Origin: Neckera pumila
Taxonomy: Eukaryota > Streptophyta > Bryopsida > Hypnales > Neckeraceae
NCBI GenBank assembly: GCA_963969595.1
Contig: OZ018408.1
Location: forward strand, 19,527,823-19,591,822
Length of the DNA: 64,000 nt
Direction of reading: 5' to 3'
Each line of letters opens with the position of its first letter. The stretch's first letter is position 1. A program made the translations under genes and the position numbers. The notes under the pieces were generated by a model, which saw nothing but the letters and a program-made list of their open reading frames with translations, was not told where the DNA came from and made no database searches. This document shows positions 48,376 to 59,224 of this stretch, piece by piece.

Positions 48376-49315
48376 TATTGAGTGCGGAGGGAGTCCCAGC
48401 TCAGTTGCCACAACCGGTGGGTGCAAACGTTGCAACAAACCCGATTAGGACCACAGGTGAATAGGTGGAAGAAGATGAGCCTTTCGTGCCACAGGGTGCT
48501 TGGACGACCTTGGGGGATCTGCAAAGGAGGGGCTAGTTTGGAATCCAGATGTCCAGCAGGAGGGTGAAACGGACCATGTCGACATAGACCTATATGATTT
48601 CAACATAGAGAACATAGTGGAGACCGCCAAATTGCCCATGATGGAATCAGCTGAGCTAATCGTGAAGCAGGTGGAGAACCCTAAAACCCAACGAGCAGAT
48701 ATGGAACCCCGGAACACTACGCCTGCTGGTGTTCTGCAAAACAGTGACGGGCCGGGCACGCCAGGTCCACCAGCGGCGCCCGGGAGTTAGACTGCAGTGA
48801 TGGATGGTTGTCAGCAAAGTCCAGTCACACCAAAATATCTCTCTCCGGCGCAGGAGCAACAGCAAATAGTGCCGTGGAGTGATCACTTCGAGGGTCACTT
48901 GGCGCTCCAACGATACTGGATGTATGGGGTTGGTTTGCCTCAAGCGAGAGTGTATCACCTAGGCTTAGAGCTAAGCACATCTAGTAGGACGGTGTGCCTA
49001 TGTTGCAACAAAGAGGAAGTGTGGATGCGTGCACGAGTGAAGGCCGAATGGGTTTCGACCGTGTCACCATGGCTGCAGAGGCCGGCGACAGTTGAACCCT
49101 CTGTAGTGTTTCACCTAGTCAAAGTGAGGTCGTAGTTGCTGCCCTGGGATTACAAAGGACAAACATAAGTTGCGTTCATACAACACTTCAAAAAGGCGTG
49201 GGATTCAGGCGAATTCCAGACATAGACAAAGCGTGTTGCAACATGGTGGTCGTATGAGGCAAATGGGAGTCACCCTAATCTATGGTTGAAATCCATTCAT
49301 TCACGTATGTTTCAG
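48376..49315 (+). pseudogene. GC-rich decayed ORF of unknown function
   Basis: An island much richer in GC than its flanks. One plus-strand frame runs from 48,500 to 49,312 with only four stops (TAG near 48,788, TAG near 49,133, TAA near 49,168 and TAG near 49,220). It contains LYDFNIENIVETAKLPMM, SDHFEGHLALQRYWMYG, TVCLCCNKEEVWMRARVKAE, WDYKGQT, FIQHFKKAWDSGEF and TKRVATWWSYEANGSHPNLW. Upstream, another frame offers VEEDEPFVPQGAWTTLGDL, so a frameshift near 48,530 is likely. The stops fit CAG or CAA codons changed by C-to-T. I do not recognise the family; a transposon-encoded protein is plausible. Confidence 0.4.
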
Positions 49316-49784
49316 CTCTCTATTGTTCAAAGACAACTATGAAATATATTATGAATTAAAAAATAATGCAATAACCATAATTAATGAGATTATATAACTG
49401 ATACTAATCCACTTTATTATAATTAACTATTAATTATAGTAATCAACGTCTATATGTATCGATAATTTATTATAAGATATTATAAATATATATTATAATT
49501 ACGTTATAAGATATAACATATTTTGATAATTATATAATTATATATTCTATAATAATACTATAGCAAAAATATATAGTTATTGCTCTATTCTTGGACAGAG
49601 ACTATGCCAACAACTCCCCCATTGACTTTGGTTTTTGGTTTTCCAAATCTTATCTATAACCGGATTCACACTGCACAATGCACGTGGTCCACATTCATAG
49701 AAGCGTATTTGCACTGTACAACGCAACCGAGGTATGGTGATGTGGGTCCAGCTAGTCGGTCCCCAACGTGCGCTTAAAGCAGGT

Positions 49785-49868
49785 GGCTACTTGTAGTGGA
49801 TCTATTTAGCTTTTGCGTTAGCTTTCGGCTACTTGTAGTGGATCTACTTAGCTTTTGCGTTAGCTTTT
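49785..49868. repeat. 42-bp direct tandem duplication
   Basis: Two units, 49,785-49,826 and 49,827-49,868, each beginning GGCTACTTGTAGTGGATCTA, differing at two positions. The near-identity shows a recent event. The adjoining minus strand (50,077-49,844) has a 77-residue frame ending in KKKSKANAKAK, part of which comes from the repeat. Confidence 0.9.
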
Positions 49869-50960
49869 GACTTCTTCTTCATAATTGGTATGATTAATTG
49901 GCAATGGGTGTGGAGAGAGTTGACGAATTGGGAAGGGCTGCAAGTGATTGTGATGATGGTGCGGGTGAGACGAGGTCCTTTGAGGCGTTTTTGAAGAGGA
50001 AATTGGGATGGCTTTGCGGATTGGGCGTCTCTCGAGGGTGGTAACCAATCAGTTGCACCCATGTTGGTTTTGTCCATGTGTTGCAGGCAGTAAACTAATG
50101 GAGCACATTACTATTAGCAACATGGGTGCACTTTTTTTAATGTTGTTGGAGCATCGATTATGTCGGTGGCTTGGATCTTAGATCAATTTTGGCACACCTA
50201 CATACCAATAAGCCCTTACATCTAGCATGTAAGTTATATTTTCCATGGTGGTTCTGTTTTTGTTTTATATCAAGTACTTCCTGAAATTTCCTCTCAGAAA
50301 ATGATGGATTCCACATAAACTATCAAGGTGGAGGCTTCACCAATTAACCCGTAATGAACCTATAGTGAGCTGAAACTTGAAACACATGTCAGTAAGTCTA
50401 AATTACAAAAATAGGCCAATCCTAACAGACTGTGATTTACTAACATCTTTGAAACTTATTGGTGAGTGTTGGCAATGATTATGTTAGATCAAACATTCAC
50501 ATATTTGAAGTGGCTGCAAAGACATAGATATGGAGGCTATATTTCCATTTGTTTTCTGAATGCAATCAATGCAAGACAAGTTAAGACGTGAGATTGAACT
50601 GGAAATTCAGCAGCTAGGGAGGGTTATACTAGTGGACCTGTCTCTTACTCTTGCTGTGGAACTTGTACATTGTCAGAGACGAGCTCAACATGATTGTTCA
50701 AAGCGCATGAATTTGGTTGAGTTATAGCTTCCGTGTGTAAGTTTGTAGGTGTGTGTCCAATTTGATAGAGGCAGGGTATGTGTGAAAGTGGAAGACGATG
50801 GTGAAGATCACCAGTTCAATGATTCCTTAGTTAATCTAGGGTTTAGTGTTTAGGGAGGGACAATTAAATGCAAAATTTGCCTCAAGGTGTCAATTAGGGA
50901 TAGTAGAGTTGCATTTTTCACTTAATAGAGAGGTTCAGGATCCGAGTTGTCGTATTTTAA

Positions 50961-51085
50961 ACTATGCATGGACTTTGTATCGAAGTTATTGTGTTGATTT
51001 TAAGCAAAGGTCAAAGCTCACATGTTGTGCTCAGTGAGGAGCTTTTTTTGATATACCTTCTCTAGCCTATAGTCTTCAATACCAG
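50961..51085 (+). pseudogene. NHX-type Na+/H+ antiporter exon (relic)
   Basis: Reads GLCIEVIVLILSKGQSSH then VVLSEELFLIYLL, stop, PIVFNT, ending at a donor AG|GTATAC. This aligns with vacuolar NHX antiporters around the second and third membrane segments (family pattern GKSSH...VFSEDLFFIYLLPPIIFNAG). The TAG at 51,063-51,065 replaces one Pro of the conserved LLPPI, part of the amiloride-binding segment, so the copy is dead. Upstream exons are not recognisable. Confidence 0.75.
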
Positions 51086-51206
51086 GTATACTAAGCTTCG
51101 TCAGTTTGGATTTTTTGAATATTGTTGGTGAGGTAGAATGTTTGGATTGTACCAACTTTAGCAGTTGATTCTGCAATTTGGTGACACAACTTTGTATTGT
51201 TGCAAA

Positions 51207-51303
51207 TTCTCAATCAAGAAGAAACTATCCTTTAAAAACGTCATAGCTATCTTCTTGTTTGGGGTAGTTGGGATATTTGTTTCTTTTGCAATTATTTCAA
51301 CAG
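51207..51303 (+). pseudogene. NHX antiporter following exon, copy 1
   Basis: Reads FSIKKKLSFKNVIAIFLFG then VVGIFVSFAIISTG, ending at a donor ACAG|GTATGA. NHX proteins have FQVKKKQFFRNFVTIMLFGAVG at this point. The expected acceptor reads GCAA instead of GCAG, so splicing would fail. The intron from the previous exon would be only about 120 bp. Confidence 0.75.
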
Positions 51304-51571
51304 GTATGAAGGCAAACCTTGAGAAGAGATCTGTCTTTTTAAGAGTGATGGAACCTCCTATTTAGATTTTGTCTTTTGCATTAAGGTTCCATATTCGTGG
51401 ATAAAGAATCAATTCTTGAATTAGAAAATTTTTGTTGCTTCATTAATTGCAAGAATTTGGTGGTTATTCCACAAGTTTGGGCTGAATATTGGTGAGGTAG
51501 ATTGATTAGATTGTAGTAGCTCTAGCAATTGTTTTTTGCACATTGGTGACACAATTTCGTCTAATTTAAAA

Positions 51572-51670
51572 ATCTCAGTGAAGAAAAAATAATTCTTTGA
51601 AAATGTCATAGCTATCATGTTGTTTGGAGTAGTTGGAGAATTCATTTCTTTTGCAATTATTTGGCTTGTA
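51572..51670 (+). pseudogene. NHX antiporter following exon, duplicated copy 2
   Basis: Second copy of the same exon in the same orientation 365 bp downstream: ISVKKK, stop, FFENVIAIMLFGVVGEFISF then AIIW. The TAA stands where NHX proteins have Gln, fitting CAA to TAA. This copy keeps IMLFG, closer to functional NHX than copy 1. Flanking intron sequence (GGTGACACAA) is also duplicated. Confidence 0.7.
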
Positions 51671-51699
51671 TTTGGCTTACTATTTGAATTTGAATTCAA

Positions 51700-54444
51700 T
51701 GATGTGTTTTATCAATCTAACATTTTTATTTTGTTTTGCAGGTTTATTTGTATATTTGTATATTTGTATTGTAGTGACTTTGTATAGGCTTGTACAATTT
51801 GTAGAAAAATTTGTATGGGAAAATTTTGATATGTCAAAATAATTGATTTTTGAGTTATACACATATACACACATAGTGAAATTAGATGAAAAATAAAATA
51901 TTATATTCTTTGATATAATATAGGCTACTTTACAATATAGAAGATTGTTTATTTGATTTAATTGCATATTTATATCTAGTCATCATCAAATTTATGAGTA
52001 AATGTAATATATTTTCTAATAGTGTTTAATAATGTAAAATTTGGTCAATAGAATTAAATGAATCTTTTTTGATGATTTATATAATGGAGTAGTGTGAAAT
52101 AAAAATGAGTATATAGAAAGCATGTCAATGACCTATTAGAGAATTGTAGGGTGATTTTTCTACAATGGAATATAATAAATATTATTTCCTTTTCTTTATT
52201 TAAACATTGATTCATTTTTTCAATTAATTAGGTATGATTTTTCTACAATGGAATATAATAAATATTATTTCATTTTCTTTATTTAAACATTGATTCATTT
52301 TATTATTTTTGGTAGGAAATTTAGCAATGAAATATTGTATATAGCTTCTAGAATTACTTATTTTGAACCAATTGAAATTTTAGGTGGTTCTACAAGTTAA
52401 TCAAAACAATGTAAAATAATGTTATAGATTTGGATTCACAATATATAGACAATAAATATAAAAGAATCGATAAAAGAACAAATGCAAATACAATGAAATC
52501 TACAATAAAAAATGTTATAAAAATAATATAAATATTTAGGTCTTTAGAAAGAATGTCCTTGAGTCTTTATATATAAACTTTAATATTACAGAGTATAATT
52601 CAAAAAATAATTAAATCTGTTAACTTATAAAAGTAAACATTGGTCACATTTTTAATTTAAAATAATGAAAATAATTTTGCAAATCTTGATAGAAAGTATT
52701 ATGTCGTATAAAAATTGATATTACACAAACTAAAAACAATTCAATTTTTGTCTTTGAAACAATTTTAAATGATCTTAAATACCATATTTTTAAAATTCAA
52801 TAAAAAAAATTATTTTTTGGAGTTTTTTTCAAATAGTAAACTAACATATAATCAAGTTAGAAAATATTTAAAGTATAAAAAACGTAAACAAAAATTTATA
52901 GAGAAAACATTACATAATTTTATAATATAAAAATATTTTTTATTATAGACAATGTTATACAAATTCAAACAGAAACTAAAGTACTTGAAAAAATAAACTT
53001 CAAACTAATTCAATGATGTCAAAAGAAAATTATTTAAGTATAAATGAGACTACCAATAAATAAGACTAAATTTTGAAACATGTAAAATTTAAAATCTAAA
53101 AATTTAAAAATTTAAAAACTAAGTTTTTTATTTATAAATCATTTAATAATAATAAAATGGCAAAAAAAAAAAATTCTAAATCACTATCAACAATTAAAAG
53201 ATATTTTATTTATTTAATGACCAAATAAATGATGTACAAAATTTGTGTGTGTTACGTATTTCAAAGCTTATTATTTTTTAAGCTTTCTAACCCATTAACA
53301 CTTATACTCATATTGCAACAAACAATCAAATCTTTATTACAATGTAAGGGAGCCAAATAACCAATCTATTCCCAACCATCACTTTGTATACATTGTTCTC
53401 AAACCACTCATCAAGAGACAAATGATCATTAATTTTGGCACAATCCCTTGGTTTTTTTTCATTCAACAGGATACGAAAGATCATTAATTGTGGCACAATT
53501 CCCAACACAATTGTGGCGCATTATGATTGGCTATAAGATGATCAATATTGCAATCAACCTTGAGTGTATTTGCAACCAGTCCTTATCATATTTTGAAAAA
53601 TAAAAATCTGAAAAATTATAGGAACCTTCTTAATTAAATTTCTACACATGGATGGAAAAATTCCTCCCTTGAAGAATCCTGCCCTACAGATGTGTGTAAG
53701 TGCTTGAATGGTTGACAATGGGTCGTCTCCCTTAATTGTCCCTTATAAATAAATGAGTTTTTGAATGTTTATAATCAATATCTAAATTTAATTAAGAAAA
53801 AAAAATCTCAATATATTTTGTACATAACCATATATGTAGAAACTTTATTAAAATGACTTTAGAAAACAAATCCTTTTACTTCAATAAACTTTTGTACCTA
53901 ATATTGATATATCTATTGTACTTAGAGAAGAATACCATTCTAAAGATATTTTTGAATATAAAAATCATGAAAGAATTTAATTTTTCAACATTTTCTTTTA
54001 ACATCCTCAATATGAAAAAATATAAAGTAAAATATCTTATCATAAAATACCAAAATTATAAAATTGACAGCCTAAAAGTCATGATTTTATTATAAATATT
54101 CAAAGCATTTTTTTGCAAAGTGACATAAAATCTTACAATATTACATGGTTGAAGTTTTATCATTGATTTTTTGGGAACAGCTTACAATCAGCTAATGTAA
54201 ATAATTCTAATACTCGCCATCTAAAATGAAATCATCTTTATAAATTTTCTTGCTATTTATTTTTGTCTAAATATTTTTGTTCAATTTCCCCTCTATCCAC
54301 TATCAATAAACTGATATTGTTGTTTACCTAGGACAGGGCCTCATGGTCACACCGTTCTTGTTACGAATGTATAATAGCATAATTAATATAATACAATATA
54401 CTATGATAACATATAATAGTATATTATTGTATATGTATATGTGC

Positions 54445-54450
<6 letters not shown>
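51700..54450. other. Very AT-rich 2.7 kb
   Basis: Long A/T runs, no gene. A direct duplication occurs at 52,160-52,300: TTTTTCTACAATGGAATATA and the following 40 bp appear twice. A second small duplication lies at 53,428-53,512 (GATCATTAATTTTGGCACAA / GATCATTAATTGTGGCACAA). Confidence 0.5.

Positions 54451-54481
<31 letters not shown>
54451..54481. repeat. (TA)n microsatellite
   Basis: About 15 alternating TA units, preceded by a degenerate GTATAT/GTGCATGTG region. Confidence 0.95.
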
Positions 54482-54482
<1 letters not shown>

Positions 54483-54489
54483 CTGAAAT

Positions 54490-56240
54490 GAGATCCAAAA
54501 AGTTTCAAGAGGAGGTAGGTCAATATGACCTCTTGGTACCGAGAGATGTTTTTGGAAAGGAAGGCCTTGGAACTTTATCTAAATTTTTTATCTACAAAAA
54601 ATCAACAAGATCCAAAAAGTTTCAAGAGGAGGTAGGTCAATATTAATTCTAGGCCTTGTCCTCCCCCTCTTGCCACTTTTTAAAATTTTTAAAAGAAAAT
54701 CCAAATTAGGATTCATTTGCAAGGGCTTCCATTGGAGAATAAAGCTAGTTTTCATTTCTATAAATCATTTGGAGGTTTAGAGTCTTCAATTAGAAGTTAT
54801 GGACAAAATTATAAGAGGGGGTGTTTGAAAATGTTGAAGCAAGTTCCCCTCTCAACCCCCGTCTTAACCCCGTTTATAATTTTGTCCATAACTTTTTATT
54901 GAAGAATCTGAACCTCAAAAGGATTTTTGGAGATTAAAACTAGCTTTATTCTCACATACATTTTTTTTAAGTTAAAATTTTATTGAAAAAAAAGGATCTA
55001 TTATTCCTACATGGAATCTGAAATTCAACTTTGAATCCAATTTGTGCTTTTGGTTTAACTGTGGGTGATTGGGCTCCTATTCATCCTAATTTACATATCC
55101 CACATGAATTGTTTAACCCACTACTATCCTACTTGTATAAATAACTTCCCTACTCTTCAACCATTATCCTCAACCAAGTGACTATTGAAGCTTGATAGAA
55201 AAGAGTTCTCCAAATTCTTGAACAACTCCCTTCAAAATCAACTTTCTTTTCCTTAAAGTTCCAAGAGGAGGTAAGCCCATATCAATTCTTGGTAACAAGA
55301 GATGTTTTGTGAAGGAGAGGCCTTGCAACTTTATCTAAATTTTTTATAAAAATCAAAAATCATATATCCTCAGAAAATCAACAAAATTCAAAAAGTTTCA
55401 AGAGGAGGTAGGTCAAAATCAACTCTCGGTAATGAAAGATGTTTTGAGAAAGAAAGGTCTTGCAACTTTATCTAAGGAAAGAGTCAAGAACACCCTCCCT
55501 CAAAAGAAGGTCTCGGTACCGAGAGCTACATTTGGGAGCCAAGGCTTTGGCACCAAGGATAAGGCCTGGCCTTTACAAAGCTGTGGACAACTTAATTTAT
55601 TTCAAATTTTTGGAAAATAAAGGTCCTCTTGACTTTGTAATGAATCCTCTTGGACAAACCTACTATCCATGTAAAATCACACTCTACACCAAACGCAAGC
55701 ACAGGATACACTATTTGGCGGCCCTAGGTCCTATTATCCTAAAATATACATTTTGGTCACTCATACATATGTCATTTTTCTAGATGGAATGGTGTACTAT
55801 TAAAGGCTTTTGCAAAGGTCAATATTTGCAAGTTTAGAACATTTTAGAGTGTTCTGCTACGAATTCAACCGATTCGAGCATTTTAGAATAATTGAAATTG
55901 GACGTTGTCTGGTCCTAAACCATGTATGGTCCCAAATTATGTCTCTCTTAATGTTCATAAATAATGACACAAATTTGTACGGTTTACACTTTTGAAAACT
56001 TAGTTGGGTACCAAGCTCCTGTATTCAAACGCCCACATCTTGCCCTCTTCTAAACTTCTTGATTTGGTTTGAAAATTAATTCATATAGGTATTAAATTGA
56101 GAGTTTCAATTATAAAATTTGTGATAGTTAAATATGATTTTTACATACACAAAACTAAAAAAGATTCAAAAAAATGCAAGAGTAGGTATATCCAATATGG
56201 GGTCTTGGTACTGCGAGAGGTATTGGGAGGGGTACCTCCT
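54490..56240 (+). repeat. Five dispersed copies of an approximately 117-bp unit with a shared reading frame
   Basis: The core AAAAAGTTTCAAGAGGAGGT recurs at about 54,497, 54,614, 55,257 (variant), 55,390 and 56,165 (variant), usually followed by CTTGGTAACGAGAGATGTTT-like and CTTGCAACTTTATCTAA. Translated, the unit reads KKFQEEVGQYDLLVPRDVFG then KEGLGTLSKFF. The first two are exactly 117 bp (39 codons) apart in the same frame. It may be a fragment of a repetitive protein or a transposon LTR; I cannot tell which. Confidence 0.5.
54708..55110. mobile_element. Foldback element, copy 3 (left outer arm lost)
   Basis: Inner arms 54,728-54,816 and 54,866-54,952 pair (TTATGGACAAAATTATAA with TTATAATTTTGTCCATAA; AATAAAGCTAGTTTTCATTT with TTAAAACTAGCTTTATTCTC). 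The right outer arm, with CATCCTAATTTACATATCCC, continues to about 55,108 and matches the foldback at 9.9 kb. The left outer arm is missing, overlain by the 117-bp repeats. Confidence 0.6.
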
Positions 56241-57160
56241 TCGTCGTTTTAGTAATATTGTTGCCTCATGGAAATGGTTGTGCAAAATCCAATGAAATCA
56301 ATGCTACATTCTTGGTATTGGAATCACTGTTGTTATTGTCTGCTATGTAGTTTTTAATTGGACACTTTCCGTGCTACACAAGTATGTATTGTTCAATGAT
56401 GGAACATATTGGATATGTATCTATAGTGAAGGACAAAGTTTTGCCTACTAGTAGAAAATAGGTTCAAAATCAACTCATTTTTGTTGCTTCAAATAGCTTG
56501 ATTTGAACTTTTTCATCAAAGTTGTGTTTGATTTAAAACTTGTTTCATTCTTCTAGGACATGTTGATTCAAGTCCCCTTTACTATTCAATTTTGCCATAA
56601 AATTCAAATGGTCTTTGGCACTAAACTAATTTTACCTCACTAAATTAGTTTTACAACAGATGTTGGTGAACACATCTTTTAGGTGCATGAATCCCTTTTT
56701 TCCTGCTGAATCTGGGATTTATAGAAAGCAGCACCGTGTTTAGGGCATCCAGAGTACATTTCCTCTCAATGTGAACATACAAAAAGAGTAACATGCTATT
56801 TTCCTACAAAGCTACATGAAATATCTTGGGATGTGTGTTGTAAAAACAAAAATGGTCCTCCACAGTACCAAACCTTCCTGGAGACAATTTGTTACTAAAT
56901 TGAAGATGATACTTGCAAAACCAATACAACCACACCTGCCTCCTCAAACACATGCCCTAGTTGTTCACAGATCCTAACAAGGGAACAAACAAAAAATTGC
57001 ACATCTAGCTACATTATAAATGTTTAACGTACTACCAAAGAAAATCTCACTGTGTACAATAAAGTAAAACAAGTACATTAACCCCACATTGCATGTCCTA
57101 AATAAATTAAAACCATTTTGGGATAAAAAGGAAAATTTTATCTCTTTCCTTGTTAATAAT
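56241..57160. other. AT-rich sequence without a supported gene
   Basis: No recognisable frame or repeat terminus. Confidence 0.35.
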
Positions 57161-57356
57161 AGCCACTCAATTTTTTTTGAAATTTTTTCTTCTCAGCCTC
57201 CAATTCTATCTCATCACAAGGAGAAATATTCTCACTGAAATCAAGAAAACAAAAATTAAAAGAGTTCTCTGATTCAGACCTCTCTTCATCACCATCAAGA
57301 GGAAAAAGTATATTTTTCAAGTTAAGATCACCATGATAAACCTTGCAACCATTATA

Positions 57357-57546
57357 GTTGTCACATTGGATGGACTATTCGTCCAAATTGTCCGATTTGT
57401 CCACCCTTCTGGGACGTCCGGTGATCCTAACTTGCCTAATGTGACTACTTTAAAGTGGTCACATTGTCCGCCCGATTTGTCCAAATCGTCCAATGCATTT
57501 GCCTATCTGGGACATTTGGTGATCCTAACTTGCCCAATGTGACAAC
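57357..57546. mobile_element. 190-bp MITE inserted in the kinase domain
   Basis: Ends GTTGTCACATTGG and CCAATGTGACAAC form a 13-bp perfect inverted repeat. Inside, GGTGATCCTAACTTGCC occurs twice in tandem. It separates LELLHGCHR from YNGCKVYHGDL, so removing it would restore the kinase helix-to-catalytic-loop order. Confidence 0.7.
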
Positions 57547-58451
57547 GATGGCAACCATGAAGCAGCTCAAGTCCATCCAATAGCCCTTCACACAAGCTCT
57601 GATCAAGATCTAATTCAGTAACTGCCTCCCCTAAAGCCTCCATTGTGATAAAACCAAGGAAATGGCCCCAACTAGCTCCATAACCAAAAATACGGGGAAC
57701 CAAAACGCAGTGTAAATCAGCCACGTGAATATAAGCGTCAATTTCTCTCTTGAACTGATTGAGAGTTTCAAAAGTCTCAAAAAATTCATAGACTTTGATC
57801 ACTTTCTGTGCATTATTCTTGTGAGCAAACACAATGCTGCAGCAAGTCCTCTGAATGATCTTCCCTAACTCCAAGCACTACAAGGAAACATCGGGCAAGG
57901 AAAGAAACCAGTCCTCATCATTTGTAAATGCACTGCTTAAGAATGAAGACCCTGAATATTGAGTTGACCTCTTGCCTAGCGCTTGAGGCACTCCTTGTCC
58001 ACTAGAGCCTCTTCCCTGTGTGCTAAAACGACGACTTCTAGATACTGGGGAGATTGTCAACCACTTGAGTTCTGGAGGAGTGACCTCAATCCACTAGCAT
58101 GGGAAAACCTCAGAGCCATTTGCTAAATGTGAGATATAAAGCCAGTACTACCTCACACTAGGGGATGAACTATGGTTACAAATAGTTCTGGACACCTCTA
58201 AACATTTATCATTAAGATTCCCACTCCTTCGAAAGAAAAAATACCTTGATTTGGAGCAAAGAACCGTATACTGTGTCTCATTTATAATCATGTACATATA
58301 AATTTGTGCAATGGCATTTCTAACCCAAGAAGAGTCCACACTGTTGTTCATCAAATGAGGTAAAGTTTCTCACTCTTCTACAGACAACTGCCAGGGCCCT
58401 TTGATTTCAATTGGCAACAAAACGGACTCAGGTCTTCCAAAATCCACCAAG

Positions 58452-58702
58452 GTTGTCACTGTCTCGTCACGTCTAGACAGATGTGACTCTAACAAAACGT
58501 CAGGATCCAATTCCAACATCCGTCCGTATAAGAAATTTTTTTTTTTTTTTTTTTTTTTGGACGGTCCATCCGTCCCTGTTGATGGCTGGTCTGTCCAGGC
58601 CGACGAACAGGCCGTTCCAAAAAAAAAAAATTTTTTTTTTTTTTTTGGTCCCGATGTGATCTCGACGCGTCTAGACCGTCACCAACGGACATCTCGATGT
58701 GA
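58452..58702. mobile_element. ~250-bp MITE inserted in the nuclease-like domain
   Basis: Subterminal inverted segments (GTCACGTCTAGAC at the left; GACGCGTCTAGACCGTCACC region at the right) surround a poly(T), GC-rich, poly(A), poly(T) core. It separates YLNMTLAF from FGRPESVLLPIEI of the host frame. Exact ends are uncertain by about 10 bp. Confidence 0.5.
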
Positions 58703-59224
58703 AAAGCCAACGTCATGTTAAGATAGACAACCTTGGAATCCACATTCAAGGAGAAACCAATGTAATCCATATTGCCTTTCACAATTTGATTGTCTGCTGA
58801 TTTGATCATATATTGTGTGTCAAGACAAGATCTCATAGCTAACTCCACCAACCGAGTGCAATCCAAAAGAATAGCTGCCTTCACCTCCGCCTCAATATGA
58901 AAATTTCTGTGCAAAGCATTTGAGGAAGAAATTGCCTAGGAACGGAACTTTGTTCCAACTCCAACCAATGAATTTGAATGAAATGGAGCACCTCATTCTC
59001 AAAGGTCTCCCACAAATCAAATGTCTCAAGAGTATTCCCTCCATTCTTTGGCATAGTTTTGCTCCCTGACCTACGCTCTTGAATAGGGAGGTAAGCTTTG
59101 TCCTTAAATGGTTCTCTCAAAACCTTAAAAAAGGTTTTAGGTCAAGCCATAGCTCCCTACAATCACAGACAGCAACGAAACAATTCAGAACAGGCACACC
59201 AAAGAAACAAAAAGTGAGCCAAAT

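Larger units (their letters stand above)
57165..59130 (-). pseudogene. PD-(D/E)XK nuclease-like / atypical protein kinase fusion, broken
   Basis: A single minus-strand frame without introns can be followed for nearly 2 kb. The N-terminal part (REPFKDKAYLPIQERRSG, then ETFENEVLHFIQIHWLEL) leads to a nuclease-like core: GNMDYIGFSLNVDSK, then LLPIEIKGPWQL, where the Asp and the Glu-x-Lys fit the PD-(D/E)XK pattern, then WVRNAIAQIYMYMI. The C-terminal kinase part has CLELGKIIQRTCCSIVFAHK (nucleotide-loop region), VYEFFETFETLNQFKREI, FGYGASWGHFLGFITMEALG, LLDGLELLHGCH, HGDLNLKNILF (HRD-type catalytic loop, His-Gly-Asp then Asn) and FCFLDFSENI (DFG-type Asp). This order resembles REase-kinase fusions described in fungi and Crinkler-related proteins. 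Stops: TGA near 58,354, TAGs near 58,152, 58,097 and 57,880; two MITEs also interrupt it. Confidence 0.6.

Noticed and set aside
53326..53508. Minus-strand frame resembling the tail of plant LINE reverse transcriptases (DEWFENNVYKVMVGN)
   Set aside because: Too short, no supporting motifs nearby, and it includes a local duplication.
58401..58721. Plus-strand 106-residue frame
   Set aside because: It runs through MITE poly(T)/poly(A) tracts and is antisense to the nuclease-kinase pseudogene.
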